From JAWXCH01 sp034440595 (GTDB taxonomy: Bacteria > Planctomycetota > Planctomycetia > Pirellulales > JALHPA01): 43,168 nucleotides of DNA. Below, one piece after another: positions 23,953 to 32,859 of the stretch. The translations under genes were made by a program, and so were the position numbers. Numbering within the stretch: position 1 is the stretch's first letter; each line of letters starts with the position of its first letter. The stretch is from contig JAWXCH010000154.1 in NCBI GenBank assembly GCA_034440595.1, positions 1-43,168 on the forward strand. Reading direction: 5' to 3'. The notes below the pieces were generated by a model. The model had not been told where the DNA came from. It searched no databases and was given only the letters and a program-made list of their open reading frames with translations.

Positions 23953-25578
23953 TCAGCCTGTTTTGGTCCACTCGGTGCCCCCTGGGCGGTCCTCCAGGGC
24001 GATACCGATTTCGGTCAGCCGATTGCGGATGATATCGGCCGTGCCAAAGTCCTTGTTCTTGCGAGCATTTGCACGGACTTCGATGACCAGCCGCATGAGT
24101 TGATCGACCAAGGCGTCGTCCCCAGCAGCCTTGGCAGCGGCCGGTTGCAAGAACAGCCCTAGCACGCTACTGATCTCGCGGAGTACAAGCGTTCCTTGTT
24201 TGAACACCGCCAGTTTCGCAGCGTCGGGAGTGCCGGCTTCCAGTTTTTCGACATCGGCAAACTTGTTCAACACACGCAGCAGATCAAACAGCGTGGCAAT
24301 GCCACCGCCGGTGTTGAAGTCGTCATCCATCGCCTCTTGGAATCGCGCGCGAATGGCCGCAATTTCGGTCAGCGTTTCGTTGCCGTTAGGGTCAAAAGCT
24401 CCGGCGTTGCGTGTTGCCGGAGGGGTCAGTTGATAAAAACGTTCGCCAGTGATCCGATCGTACCGCTTGATGTAGCGATAGAAGCCTTCCAAACTGCGCG
24501 CCGTCTCTTGCAACAGCTCTTCGCTGTATTGAATTGGGCTGCGGTAATGCGTCGACAGTAGAAAGAACCGAATTGTTTCCGCCGCGTGTCGTTCGAGCAA
24601 CTGCTTGAAGGGCGTGGCTCCGGTCGACTTGCTGATCTTGGCCGCTTGTTGGGCGTCTATGTCACTTGCGGCAGGAGTTGCTGGGCTGGCCTCGCGCGAG
24701 GAACGTCCACCGACTTTGCCAACTTCAGTGGCCGACTGCATCAGGCCATTGTGCAGCCAGTACTTGGCCTGTGGCTTGCCGTGGCAGCATTCGCTTTGTG
24801 CGATTTCGTTCTCATGATGCGGAAAGATCAGATCCAACCCACCGCCGTGGATGTCAAACGTCTCGCCCAGTATGCGGTGGCTCATTGCGGTGCATTCGAT
24901 ATGCCAGCCGGGCCGGCCTTTTCCCCAGGGACTGTCCCAGGCGGGTTCATCGGGCTTGGCACTTTTCCACAGTGCGAAATCGGAGGTGGAGCGCTTGCGG
25001 TCGGCCGTTTCGCCTCCTTCGCCTTGGACGCTGTCGAGAGATCGACGGCTGAGTTTTCCATAGCCAGGGTCTTTGCCAACCTCAAAGTAGACATCCCCTT
25101 CACTGGCATAGGCAAAACCTTGCTCGATCAGCCGGCTGACGATCCGCAGAATCTCGTCGATGTTATCGGTTGCTTTGGGAAAGTGGTCGATGGTACTCAC
25201 GTTCAGCGCGGCCAGATTCTCCTGATAATCCGCCGTCATTTCTGTGGCCAGCGCGGCCATGGTCATCTTCCGGGCGTTGGATTCCTTGATCAGCTTGTCA
25301 TCCACGTCGGTAATGTTGACCACCCAGGTTACCTTGTAGCCGCAATACGTCAGGTAACGCTTGATGGCGTCAAAAATGACTGGCCCGACCATGTGGCCAA
25401 TATGGCTTGGCTTGTAGACGGTTGGCCCGCACAGATACATGCCCACTTCGCCCGCTTTGACCGGCTCAAAGTTTTCTTTGGTCCGTGACAGCGTGTTGTA
25501 AATTCGCAGTGGGGCAATCGCTTCGGCAGGGGCAGATTTTGCAGGCATGGAAGCGGGTTTTTTCTGAGTGGCGGGCAT
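23953..25578 (-). CDS. cysS: Cysteinyl-tRNA synthetase
   Basis: Class I synthetase charging tRNA-Cys, 541 aa. YLCGPTVYKPSHIGHMVG carries the first zinc Cys and the HIGH motif (59-62). WHIECTAMS and HHENEIAQSE supply further zinc ligands. The KMSKS loop reads KISKS (about 314-318). Compared with typical proteins (about 460-490 aa) it has a 23-residue low-complexity N-terminal lead and an insert of roughly 25 residues just before KISKS (GGRSSREASPATPAASDIDA), unusual because this loop is close to the active site. The start at 25578 has no clear SD; ATG 25548 is possible. It is followed by ruvC-ruvA and preceded by ispF, which suggests a housekeeping operon. Confidence 0.97.
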   Translation of the reverse strand: MPATQKKPASMPAKSAPAEAIAPLRIYNTLSRTKENFEPVKAGEVGMYLCGPTVYKPSHIGHMVGPVIFDAIKRYLTYCGYKVTWVVNITDVDDKLIKESNARKMTMAALATEMTADYQENLAALNVSTIDHFPKATDNIDEILRIVSRLIEQGFAYASEGDVYFEVGKDPGYGKLSRRSLDSVQGEGGETADRKRSTSDFALWKSAKPDEPAWDSPWGKGRPGWHIECTAMSHRILGETFDIHGGGLDLIFPHHENEIAQSECCHGKPQAKYWLHNGLMQSATEVGKVGGRSSREASPATPAASDIDAQQAAKISKSTGATPFKQLLERHAAETIRFFLLSTHYRSPIQYSEELLQETARSLEGFYRYIKRYDRITGERFYQLTPPATRNAGAFDPNGNETLTEIAAIRARFQEAMDDDFNTGGGIATLFDLLRVLNKFADVEKLEAGTPDAAKLAVFKQGTLVLREISSVLGLFLQPAAAKAAGDDALVDQLMRLVIEVRANARKNKDFGTADIIRNRLTEIGIALEDRPGGTEWTKTG

Positions 25579-25660
25579 AGTTTTTATACTTCAGTAGCAG
25601 ATCAGTTTGGTTCGCAAGTGCGAGTTTGCATGTAAATGTGGCTGGTGACTCAGGCAGGTT

Positions 25661-26131
25661 TTAATTTTCGATCAGTGCAACGCATTGGGCCATGATGGCT
25701 TCCTGACGACCGACGGCATCGACCCCTTCTCCGGTCTTCGCTTTGATGCCAATGTCCGCTGCATCCATGTTCAGGATCTCTGCAATCCGCTGCTGAATGC
25801 TCTGTTTATACAGCGATAGCTTTGGTTGCTGCGCGAATACAATACAATCGAGATTCACGACGCGATAGCCCGACTTTTGCAGCTTGGCCATCGCCAATTG
25901 CAGCATTTCGGCCGAATCACGACCACGGTTCTCGCTGGCCGTGTCGGGAAACAGCTCTCCAATATCTCCCAGTGCGGCCGCTCCTAGCAACGCGTCGGTC
26001 ACGGCGTGCAGCAGCACATCGGCATCGCTGTGGCCTACTGCCTGCATGTCGTGTGGAACGTCAATTCCACCAAGACGCAGCGGTCCTCCGGGCGTCAGGC
26101 GATGTGTATCGTGTCCGATTCCGATTCGCAT
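25661..26131 (-). CDS. ispF: 2-C-methyl-D-erythritol 2,4-cyclodiphosphate synthase
   Basis: Fifth step of the MEP isoprenoid pathway; makes MEcPP from CDP-ME-2-phosphate. 156 aa, the normal size. Metal ligands are seen in GHDTHR (Asp and His) and in GHSDADVLLHA (the third His). Other conserved parts are LGDIGELFPD and IGIKAKTGEGVDAVGRQEAI, with the Thr/Glu substrate-binding segment. It lies 82 bp upstream of cysS on the same strand, a pairing often found in bacteria. The downstream IPP/DMAPP products feed prenyltransferases such as the UbiA protein at 31896. Confidence 0.97.
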   Translation of the reverse strand: MRIGIGHDTHRLTPGGPLRLGGIDVPHDMQAVGHSDADVLLHAVTDALLGAAALGDIGELFPDTASENRGRDSAEMLQLAMAKLQKSGYRVVNLDCIVFAQQPKLSLYKQSIQQRIAEILNMDAADIGIKAKTGEGVDAVGRQEAIMAQCVALIEN

Positions 26132-26493
26132 GTGCTGGGAAAACGAATTGTCCTCACTGTGGGGGCGGTCACGGCTGGCAAGCTAACCTACAACCAGCTT
26201 TCGACTTGGGCGAATTATAGCGAAATGGGGAAGGGCCGACAACGCGGTTCTGATGCTAGAAAGCTGGCAGGCGGGAACAGCATCTCGCCTGTGGCTAGCC
26301 GTATTCGGTTTTGATATGCGGCGAATCCTTAGTGGCTGCACTGATCGGGTTAGAATATTCCCCCAGCCGGGTATACCTTCTGATACCCGCGGCTAAGGCG
26401 TTCCTAGACGACAGAAGGCCGGGTTGGTCCCCATTGTGTGTTGGCTTGAATTCTCACCGTGCGAGCCGCATTGAATTGACTTATAATCGCAGC
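26132..26493. promoter_or_regulatory. Divergent intergenic region ispF / ABC transporter
   Basis: 362 bases between divergent genes. A perfect TATAAT (26482-26487) ends 6 nt before the ABC ATPase ATG, which would give a leaderless or nearly leaderless transcript; no matching -35 is seen. Further upstream a hairpin CGGGTAT-ACCTTCTG-ATACCCG (26368-26389) is present. An in-frame plus-strand extension of the ATPase to 26311 lacks protein-like features. Confidence 0.4.
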
Positions 26494-27519
26494 ATGCCAG
26501 TCATCGAAATCGAGAATCTATCGAAGTCCTATCGCATTTACCAAAAGCAGGAGGGGCTGCTAGCAGCGGTTCGTGGCCTGTTTTCGCGGGAATATCGCGA
26601 CGTGGAGGCGGTCCGCAGCGTTAACCTGACCGTTGAACAGGGGGAATTTGTCGCGTTTCTTGGTCCCAACGGGGCGGGCAAGACCACCACGCTGAAACTG
26701 CTCAGTGGCGTGATCACGCCGACCAGCGGCACCGCACGGGTGATGGGACACATCCCCTGGAAACGGGAAAACAGCTACCGGCGGCGGTTTGCGTTAGTGA
26801 TGGGTCAAAAAAACCAACTGTGGTGGGATTTGCCGGCGCAGGAGTCTTTTCGCCTGCATCAAGAGATCTACCGGATTGCCCCCGAGCAGTTTGACCATAC
26901 TCGCGACGAATTGGTGGACCTGCTAGGTGTGGGAAAATTGTTACGACAGCCGGTGCGCGAGTTGTCTCTAGGTGAGCGCATGAAGATGGAGCTGATCGCG
27001 GCGCTGTTGCATTCGCCCGAGGTTCTGTTTCTGGACGAACCAACGATCGGCCTGGATGTGATCGCGCAGCACAATATTCAGACGTTCTTGCGGCACTATC
27101 AGCAGCTTCGCAAGATCACCATCTTGCTGACCAGTCACTACATGAAGGACGTGGCGGCGCTTTGCCGACGCGTGGTGATTATTGCTCAAGGCCAGATCAT
27201 GTACGACGGCTCGTTGTCCGGGATCGTCGATAAATTCAGCGGGCACAAAGTGGTCACGCTGCAGTTGGCCGAGGATCATGTGCCCGTCGACTGGAGCCGC
27301 TACGGTGAATTGCTCGACGTGCAATCACCAAAGGTTCGCCTGAAAATCAACCGTCAGACTGTGCCAGAAGTGCTGGCACACATCCTGGCGAACAATGCAA
27401 TTGAAGACGTGAGCGTGGAGGATCCGCCGCTGGAGGAAGTTATTTCGCAGGTCTTTACCGAAGCCGGCGCACAGGCCGACGCCAAAGATGCTGCCCGACA
27501 AGTGGCTGCCACGAAGTAA
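26494..27519 (+). CDS. ABC transporter ATP-binding protein (COG4586 type)
   Basis: Cytoplasmic ATPase of a three-gene ABC-2 exporter, 341 aa. Walker A GPNGAGKTT (57-65), the Q-loop in VMGQKNQLWWDLPAQESF, the signature LSLGERMKMEL (about 157-167), Walker B VLFLDEPTIGLD (about 176-187) and the switch His in LLTSHYMKD are all intact. The QKNQLWWDLP segment is characteristic of the COG4586 group, normally paired with two DUF990-like permeases as here. The C-terminal 100 residues are an accessory domain. ATG 26494 was chosen because homology starts at PVIEIENLSKSY. The substrate is unknown; some relatives are antibiotic or polysaccharide exporters. Confidence 0.93.
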   Translation: MPVIEIENLSKSYRIYQKQEGLLAAVRGLFSREYRDVEAVRSVNLTVEQGEFVAFLGPNGAGKTTTLKLLSGVITPTSGTARVMGHIPWKRENSYRRRFALVMGQKNQLWWDLPAQESFRLHQEIYRIAPEQFDHTRDELVDLLGVGKLLRQPVRELSLGERMKMELIAALLHSPEVLFLDEPTIGLDVIAQHNIQTFLRHYQQLRKITILLTSHYMKDVAALCRRVVIIAQGQIMYDGSLSGIVDKFSGHKVVTLQLAEDHVPVDWSRYGELLDVQSPKVRLKINRQTVPEVLAHILANNAIEDVSVEDPPLEEVISQVFTEAGAQADAKDAARQVAATK

Positions 27520-27574
27520 TCAGCAGACTGACTATCTATCGACTCACTATTGCGATTGAACTGACCAAGAATGT

Positions 27575-28489
27575 ATGGCAACAGTTAGTACTCCATCCAC
27601 GACGCCTTCGGAATTGTCGGCTCGGCTGCGCACCTGGTGGATCATTCTACGGATTTGTATCGAAGAGCGTCTGGTCTACCGCGGCGATTTTGCGCTGGGG
27701 ACCTTGATGCGGTTTCTGCCGATCGTAACGCAAATCTTCCTCTGGACGGCGGTCTACAGTTCCGTGCAAACCAGCACCGAAACTGCGGCTGACCCCGCCG
27801 GGCAGCAAACGGTGGCCGGATTTACTCGCGACGAAATCATCGCGTACTTTCTGCTCACGATGGTGGCCCGTGCTTTTAGCAGCATGCCCGGCTTGGCGGG
27901 CGGAATTGCGCGGAGTATCCGCGATGGTTCCATTAAGAAGTACATCACGCAGCCCGTGGATATGCTCGGTTTTCTGCTGCTGAGCCGGATCGCGCACAAG
28001 CTGGTCTATTACACGGTGGCGACACTACCGTTCGCTTTGGTTTTCTACCTCTGTCGGGGTTACTTCCAGGAACTACCGTCGGCCGAAATCTGGGTCGCTT
28101 TTATCGCCTCGCTCTTCATGGGCTTTGCGTTGGGGTACTATTTGGAGTCGCTGCTGGGGATGATTGGCTTCTGGTTTCTAGAGGTCAGTTCGTTGCTGTT
28201 TGTGTACATGCTGTTCAGCTTTTTTCTCTCCGGGCACATGTTTCCGATCGGCATGCTGGATGGATTTGCGATATTCCCAGGCTCGTCGTGGAGCTGGGGG
28301 GATCTGGTGAGAATATTGCCGTTTCAGTATCTGGCTTATTTTCCGGCAGCCATCTTTGTGGGAAAAATACAGGGGGATGAGTTGGTGCGCGGTTTAGCGA
28401 TTGAGCTTTGTTGGGTACTAATGTTTATGGCGCTTTCGCGGATCGCCTATCACCGCGGCCTGCGGCGGTATAGTGCATTTGGTGGTTAG
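27575..28489 (+). CDS. ABC-2 family transporter permease (COG4587 type)
   Basis: Integral membrane subunit of 304 aa with six predicted helices, the first near residues 45-65 (ALGTLMRFLPIVTQIFLWTAVY). A cytoplasmic segment RSIRDGSIKKYITQPVDMLGF is the typical ABC-2 motif that meets the ATPase. The 55-bp gap after the ATPase gene and the same strand support an operon. Its partner permease follows after 58 bp that contain a hairpin repeat. Probably forms a heterodimeric channel with it. No strong Shine-Dalgarno precedes the ATG. Confidence 0.9.
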   Translation: MATVSTPSTTPSELSARLRTWWIILRICIEERLVYRGDFALGTLMRFLPIVTQIFLWTAVYSSVQTSTETAADPAGQQTVAGFTRDEIIAYFLLTMVARAFSSMPGLAGGIARSIRDGSIKKYITQPVDMLGFLLLSRIAHKLVYYTVATLPFALVFYLCRGYFQELPSAEIWVAFIASLFMGFALGYYLESLLGMIGFWFLEVSSLLFVYMLFSFFLSGHMFPIGMLDGFAIFPGSSWSWGDLVRILPFQYLAYFPAAIFVGKIQGDELVRGLAIELCWVLMFMALSRIAYHRGLRRYSAFGG

Positions 28490-28510
28490 ACAATTATGGA
28501 GTGAGTAGAG

Positions 28511-28532
28511 CACTGGCAGAGCCAGTGGCACA
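28511..28532 (+). repeat. CACTGGC hairpin repeat
   Basis: Perfect 7-bp-arm hairpin CACTGGC-AGA-GCCAGTG, followed by GCACA. It lies between the two permease genes, with the 3' side pointing to the start codon at 28548. Same family as the copies at 22214, 22409 and 33858. Confidence 0.85.
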
Positions 28533-28547
28533 CAGTTAGATTCAATT

Positions 28548-29420
28548 ATGCAACACTCATCGAACACCGACATTGGAACGACTGCACCTACGCGGCCGCC
28601 GCGCGCGTCGTACCGGCGTGTGTTTTTGACGTTTGCACGCAACAGCCTGATCCGCGATATGACCTTTCGCACGAATTTTGTGATCGAGTGTATCTCGGCG
28701 CTGTCTTGGATGTTTATGAACCTTGGACTGTACTTGATCATCTTTGGCTACACCGATAGCATTGGTGCCGGGACCGGCTGGGGAAAGTATCAGTTTTTTG
28801 TGTTCCTTTCGACCACGCTGTTCATCAACAGTTTGATCGAGACGTTCTTCATGCCAAACACCGAGGAGTTCAGCGAGCAAGTGCGTACCGGGGGCTTGGA
28901 CTTTGCCCTGTTGAAGCCAATCGACACACAGTTTTTGGTGTCGTTTGGAAAGATGGACTGGTCGAGCCTGGCCAACTTTCTGTTTGCTATCGTGCTGCTC
29001 AGCTACTCGCTCTCTCGACTGGAGTATCAGCCTGGCTGGATCGAGTTTGTGCTGTATCCGTTGTATGTCCTGTGCGGCGTGGCGATCTTGTACAGTCTAA
29101 TGATCGCGCTGGCGGCGCTCAGTGTCTGGCTGGGAAGGAATCAGAACCTCTATGACTTCTGGTTTTATATCACGAGTTTTTCGCGATACCCGATGGAGAT
29201 TTATAACGGCCCGTTGGGGACGCCGCTGCAAAAAGTCTTCACGTTCATCATTCCCGTGCTGATTGTGGTGAATGTGCCGGCGCGGATTCTGGCGCAGCCA
29301 ATGACGCAGCCCAAGTGGCAACTGGCGGTATTTGCACTGGGAGCCACCGTTGCCTGTCTTGGTGCTTCGCGCTGGCTGTTCTTAAAATCGCTGGACAGTT
29401 ATCGCAGTGCCAGTTCGTAG
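28548..29420 (+). CDS. ABC-2 family transporter permease (COG3694 type)
   Basis: Second membrane subunit, 290 aa, with six predicted helices. The soluble N-terminal 30 residues are rich in Thr, Pro and Arg. The ABC-2 contact motif is seen in NTEEFSEQVRTGGLDFALLKPID, parallel to the first permease's version. The short ASRWLFLKSLDSYRSASS tail matches the family. Last gene of the exporter operon; the next gene starts 119 bp downstream with its own leader. Export of a lipid-linked or small polymer product is possible, but nothing in the sequence shows it. Confidence 0.9.
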   Translation: MQHSSNTDIGTTAPTRPPRASYRRVFLTFARNSLIRDMTFRTNFVIECISALSWMFMNLGLYLIIFGYTDSIGAGTGWGKYQFFVFLSTTLFINSLIETFFMPNTEEFSEQVRTGGLDFALLKPIDTQFLVSFGKMDWSSLANFLFAIVLLSYSLSRLEYQPGWIEFVLYPLYVLCGVAILYSLMIALAALSVWLGRNQNLYDFWFYITSFSRYPMEIYNGPLGTPLQKVFTFIIPVLIVVNVPARILAQPMTQPKWQLAVFALGATVACLGASRWLFLKSLDSYRSASS

Positions 29421-29539
29421 ACCCATCGATTTGTTCCGCCGCAGTGTTCCAGTTATATTGGAAGCGTTCGGAGTAGATGGACCTATTGTGCTTGGCTTGA
29501 CGCACGATCAATAAGCTCAATTTACGGAGTTGCGGGCAG

Positions 29540-30814
29540 ATGAAATTCTCTCGTTCGCTAGTCGGTCTGGTAGTTCTAGTGTTGGTGGTCAGCGTTGTCG
29601 GTCCGGCTGGCACTCAACCGGCCAATGCGCAAAAACCGAAAGCAAAGGCAGCCGGTAAACAAACCGCACCAGAGGATGTTGCCGGTAAGCCAACCGACTA
29701 TCGATCGAAGAACTTTCTGATTCATACCGATCTTGGTTCAGCCGATGCGAAGGAATTGCTGTCGCGGCTGGAGACGATGCTCAGGCTGATTTCCCGCTAT
29801 TGGAATCGCCCCCCTTCCGGCATTATCGAGATGTATGTCGTTAAGGATCTAAAAAACTGGCCCACAGGAGCAATCCCAGCAGTTGGATTGGGTTCGATCG
29901 AAGCGGGTGCCGGCGTCACCGTTACGCAATCAATATCTTCCGCCACGCAGTTTGTCGCCAAGTCGACCGTCTACGCAGTTGCCGACCGAGGTACGCCGCA
30001 GCACGAAGCGGTTCACGCCTATTGTGGGCAGACATTTGGCACCACCGGGCCGCTTTGGTACTCCGAAGGAATGGCCGAAATGGGGCAGTACTGGCGCGAT
30101 GGCGAAAAGAGCGTGCAGTGCCATCAGCATGTGATCGACCACCTGCGAAATAGTAAGCCGCAGGGAATGATCGAGATCGTCAACAACACCGGTGCGACTG
30201 GGGACTCGTGGCAGAACTACGCCTGGCGATGGGCACTATGCCATTTGCTGGCCAATAACCCCAATTACTCTGCGCAGTTTCATCCATTAGGCCTCGGCTT
30301 TCTGACGAAGAAGAACATCCGCTTTGAGCAGGTGTATGGACCGGTGGCGGATCAGATTTCGTTCGAGTACGCCTTTTTCATTAAGCATTTGGAGAATGGC
30401 TATCGCGTCGATCTGTGCAGTTGGAATTGGAAGCAGAAGACGCTCCCTCTCGGCAAAAACGCCATCACCGCCAAGGTCAAAAGTGCGGGGGGCTGGCAGG
30501 CGACGCCGGCTACGGTGGCCAAGGACAGTACCTATGAATATTCCTCTAGTGGAGAGTGGACGACGATCAAGGGAGGTGAGGCGGTCACTGCCGATGGTGG
30601 TGTCGGAGGAATTGGCAAGTTAACTGGAATCGTGATGAAGGACTACCAACTGAGCGAGCCGTTTGAATTGGGCGTTTCCGGATCTTTTGTTGCGCCTAGT
30701 GACGGGCAACTGTTTCTACGCTGTGCCGACAGTTGGGGGAGTCTGGCCGATAACACGGGTGCCATAGCCGTCCGTCTGAAGCGCGGTGCTGAGGTCAAGG
30801 CAGAATCGAAATAA
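29540..30814 (+). CDS. Secreted HExxH metallopeptidase-like protein with C-terminal beta domain
   Basis: 424 aa with a signal peptide (residues 1-30, ending ANAQ). After a Lys/Ala-rich linker comes a domain like peptidase MA/DUF1570: YRSKNFLIHTDL at about 54-65, then the zinc motif HEAVHAYCGQ and, 18 residues on, WYSEGMAE with the probable third ligand Glu. This HExxH...E layout marks gluzincin peptidases. A C-terminal domain (from about residue 300) is beta-rich; its last part (FELGVSGSFVAPSDGQLFLRCADSWGS..DNTGAIAVRL) resembles PA-IL/LecA-type sugar-binding domains. ATG 29540 is preceded by GGAG-poor sequence. It may cleave peptides at a cell-surface glycan; this is inference. Confidence 0.75.
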   Translation: MKFSRSLVGLVVLVLVVSVVGPAGTQPANAQKPKAKAAGKQTAPEDVAGKPTDYRSKNFLIHTDLGSADAKELLSRLETMLRLISRYWNRPPSGIIEMYVVKDLKNWPTGAIPAVGLGSIEAGAGVTVTQSISSATQFVAKSTVYAVADRGTPQHEAVHAYCGQTFGTTGPLWYSEGMAEMGQYWRDGEKSVQCHQHVIDHLRNSKPQGMIEIVNNTGATGDSWQNYAWRWALCHLLANNPNYSAQFHPLGLGFLTKKNIRFEQVYGPVADQISFEYAFFIKHLENGYRVDLCSWNWKQKTLPLGKNAITAKVKSAGGWQATPATVAKDSTYEYSSSGEWTTIKGGEAVTADGGVGGIGKLTGIVMKDYQLSEPFELGVSGSFVAPSDGQLFLRCADSWGSLADNTGAIAVRLKRGAEVKAESK

Positions 30815-30818
30815 CACG

Positions 30819-30843
30819 GCTGGTCACCGTTGGCCAGCTTTCA
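30819..30843 (+). terminator. Possible terminator after the metallopeptidase-like gene
   Basis: GCTGGTCACC/GTTGGCCAGC folds into a stem of about 8 bp including a G-U pair, followed by CTTTC. It lies 5-30 bp after the stop at 30814. The T run is short, so the call is weak. Confidence 0.4.
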
Positions 30844-30954
30844 TCCGGCGCTGGCAAAAGTCTAGCAGACCCTGGCCGCTTCATACGCTATGATTATATA
30901 GCCCGTTAAGTCCGTGATTTCTCTCCCACCAGATACGATCCAATCCTGCCGCGC

Positions 30955-31815
30955 ATGAAACTCGCTTTTTCCAGTAACGCTTATCTGCATTTCTCCATCG
31001 AGGACACCATCGCCAAGATCGCAGAGCTTGGCTACACCGGCATTGAACTCTTGGCGGATGTACCGCATGCCTGGCCAGCCGGATTGCTGGAAGAGCGAAA
31101 AGTTTCGATCCGCCGGTCGCTGGAAAAACACAATCTGGCTATCTCGAACGTCAACGCATTTATGATGAACGCGGTGGCCGATCCACGGCAGCCCTATTGG
31201 CATCCGGGCTGGACCGACCCTGACCCACACTACAGAGCGATTCGTCGCGAACATACTAAGCGATCATTGCGGTTGGCGGCCGAACTTGGCGCGCCGAATC
31301 TGACTACCGAGCCAGGGGGCCTGCTTACCCCAGAGCAGACCTGGGACGAAGGTTCCAAAATCTTTTACGAAGAGCTGATGCCGTGTGTTGAGTTAGCCGA
31401 GGAATTGGAAGTCAAGCTACTAATTGAGCCAGAGCCAGAACTGTTAATTGAAACCTTTGGGCAGTACCTGCAGTTCGTTTCTAAGATTCAGTCCCCCTGG
31501 GTTGGCCTGAATTTTGACATCGGCCATGCCTATTGCGTCGGCGAAGATCCGCAGGACTGGGTGACAAAGATGAGCCCGCACACGGTCCATTATCACTTTG
31601 AAGATATCGCCAGTACTCGCGTGCACAAGCATCTGATTCCCGGGCATGGTGCGATCGATTTTGCGGCGACAATTATTGAAATTCGTAAGACCGGCTATGA
31701 CGGGTGGATTACCGTCGAACTGTATCCCTATATGGACGATCCGGACCATGCCGCGCGTGAAGCGCATCGCTACTTGACCGAGGTGATTCGCAAAGTCGAA
31801 GCGATCGAGTCCTGA
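30955..31815 (+). CDS. TIM-barrel sugar phosphate isomerase/epimerase-like protein, ebo-like cluster
   Basis: AP-endonuclease-2/xylose-isomerase-like TIM barrel, 286 aa, no signal peptide. Metal residues are seen in LLIEPEPELLIET (Glu near 160), LNFDIGHAYCVGEDP (Asp and His near 183-186), HYHFEDIAS (His/Glu/Asp near 221-226) and VELYPYMDD. It shares these with the TIM-barrel gene at 32942 (IDTMDRY / DIGHLHCLGE / VHIEDM / HEH), so the two are paralogues flanking the UbiA gene. In ebo operons a TIM-barrel protein, EboE, is one component; this one may replace or accompany it. No Shine-Dalgarno is visible. The gene starts the plus-strand run that ends with the EboF-like gene. Confidence 0.8.
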   Translation: MKLAFSSNAYLHFSIEDTIAKIAELGYTGIELLADVPHAWPAGLLEERKVSIRRSLEKHNLAISNVNAFMMNAVADPRQPYWHPGWTDPDPHYRAIRREHTKRSLRLAAELGAPNLTTEPGGLLTPEQTWDEGSKIFYEELMPCVELAEELEVKLLIEPEPELLIETFGQYLQFVSKIQSPWVGLNFDIGHAYCVGEDPQDWVTKMSPHTVHYHFEDIASTRVHKHLIPGHGAIDFAATIIEIRKTGYDGWITVELYPYMDDPDHAAREAHRYLTEVIRKVEAIES

Positions 31816-31895
31816 ACACTTTTCTCCTGGACAACTTCTTGCGCGTCGGTTTAGATCGATGTGCGCTGACTCTAAATAAACATCGCATCTAGCTC

Positions 31896-32837
31896 GTGCC
31901 TCGCCAACTTCTTGCCTATCTACAATTGCTGCGGCTTCCCAACGTCTTCACGGCGATTGCCGATGTGACGATGGGCTACCTGGTCACGCAGGTTGCGTTT
32001 CCCTATCAAGACCGTTCCGCATCGCTGATGGTGCCGTTTCTATTGCTGCTGGCGACATCAGTCTGTTTGTATCTGGCAGGAATGGTCCTTAATGACTTGT
32101 TTGATGTGGAGATTGATCGCAAGGAACGTCCGCAACGGCCGCTACCTTCTGGGCGCATTTCGCTGCGAAGCGCTGCGGTGCTAGGGTACTTGTTGCTCAT
32201 CGGAGGCGTGATTGCTGGCTGGCTGGCGACATGGTGGAGTGGCGATTTGCGTTGTGGAATTGTCGCCACGCTTTTGGCCGCGGCGGTCTTTCTCTACAAT
32301 CGAGTGATCAAGCAGACCTGCCTGGGGCCGGTTAACATGGGGAGTTGCCGGCTGCTGAATGTGCTGCTGGGGATGAGTACCGCATCAGGTTCTTGGCACA
32401 CCTGGCACTGGTTAGTGGCCGGAGGGATTGGAGTCTATATCACCGGGGTGACCTGGTTTGCTCGAGACGAGGCAGGAATCAGTCGGCGATTGCAATTGTT
32501 TCTGGCAACCGGCGTGATGTGGGTGGCGTTTGCGATGCTGGCCTGGTCCATGCACTTTATGCCGCTGACCGAAGCGCTCTTGCTTCCGCGTCTCGATCCT
32601 ACTCGCTGGTATTTGATGTGGTTGATTCTAGGGGTCATCATCAGTCACCGTTGTTGGCTGGCGGTGCGGGAACCAACTGCCAAACACGTACAGGTTGCAG
32701 TGCGGCAGTGTATTTTTTCTCTGGTGATGCTGGATACGGTGGCGTGTTACGCGATTCGAGATTTGGAAGGGGCACTGCTGATTCTGCCGCTGTTGATCCC
32801 GACGATGTTTTTAGGAAGGTTTATTTACGCCACGTAA
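31896..32837 (+). CDS. eboC: UbiA-family prenyltransferase, EboC-like
   Basis: Integral membrane prenyltransferase, 313 aa, eight to nine helices. The first Asp-rich motif is NDLFDVEID (66-74), followed by RKERPQRPLPSGRIS, the canonical UbiA signature. The expected second motif appears as WFARDEAG (about 187-194). Two features point to EboC: the start LLAYLQLLRLPNVFTAIADV and the LGPVNMGSCRLLNVLLGMS segment (about 143-161), which match EboC sequences as I remember them. The start is GTG at 31896. It lies 80 bp after the first TIM-barrel gene and 104 bp before the second, with a hairpin repeat in the latter gap. It would attach an isoprenoid to a small acceptor not yet known. Confidence 0.8.
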   Translation: MPRQLLAYLQLLRLPNVFTAIADVTMGYLVTQVAFPYQDRSASLMVPFLLLLATSVCLYLAGMVLNDLFDVEIDRKERPQRPLPSGRISLRSAAVLGYLLLIGGVIAGWLATWWSGDLRCGIVATLLAAAVFLYNRVIKQTCLGPVNMGSCRLLNVLLGMSTASGSWHTWHWLVAGGIGVYITGVTWFARDEAGISRRLQLFLATGVMWVAFAMLAWSMHFMPLTEALLLPRLDPTRWYLMWLILGVIISHRCWLAVREPTAKHVQVAVRQCIFSLVMLDTVACYAIRDLEGALLILPLLIPTMFLGRFIYAT

Positions 32838-32859
32838 GAGTCATCAAGGCACCATTTAT

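Noticed and set aside
24586..25488. Plus-strand open frame of 300 codons
   Set aside because: Entirely antisense to cysS, which has intact motifs; the translation has no family features.
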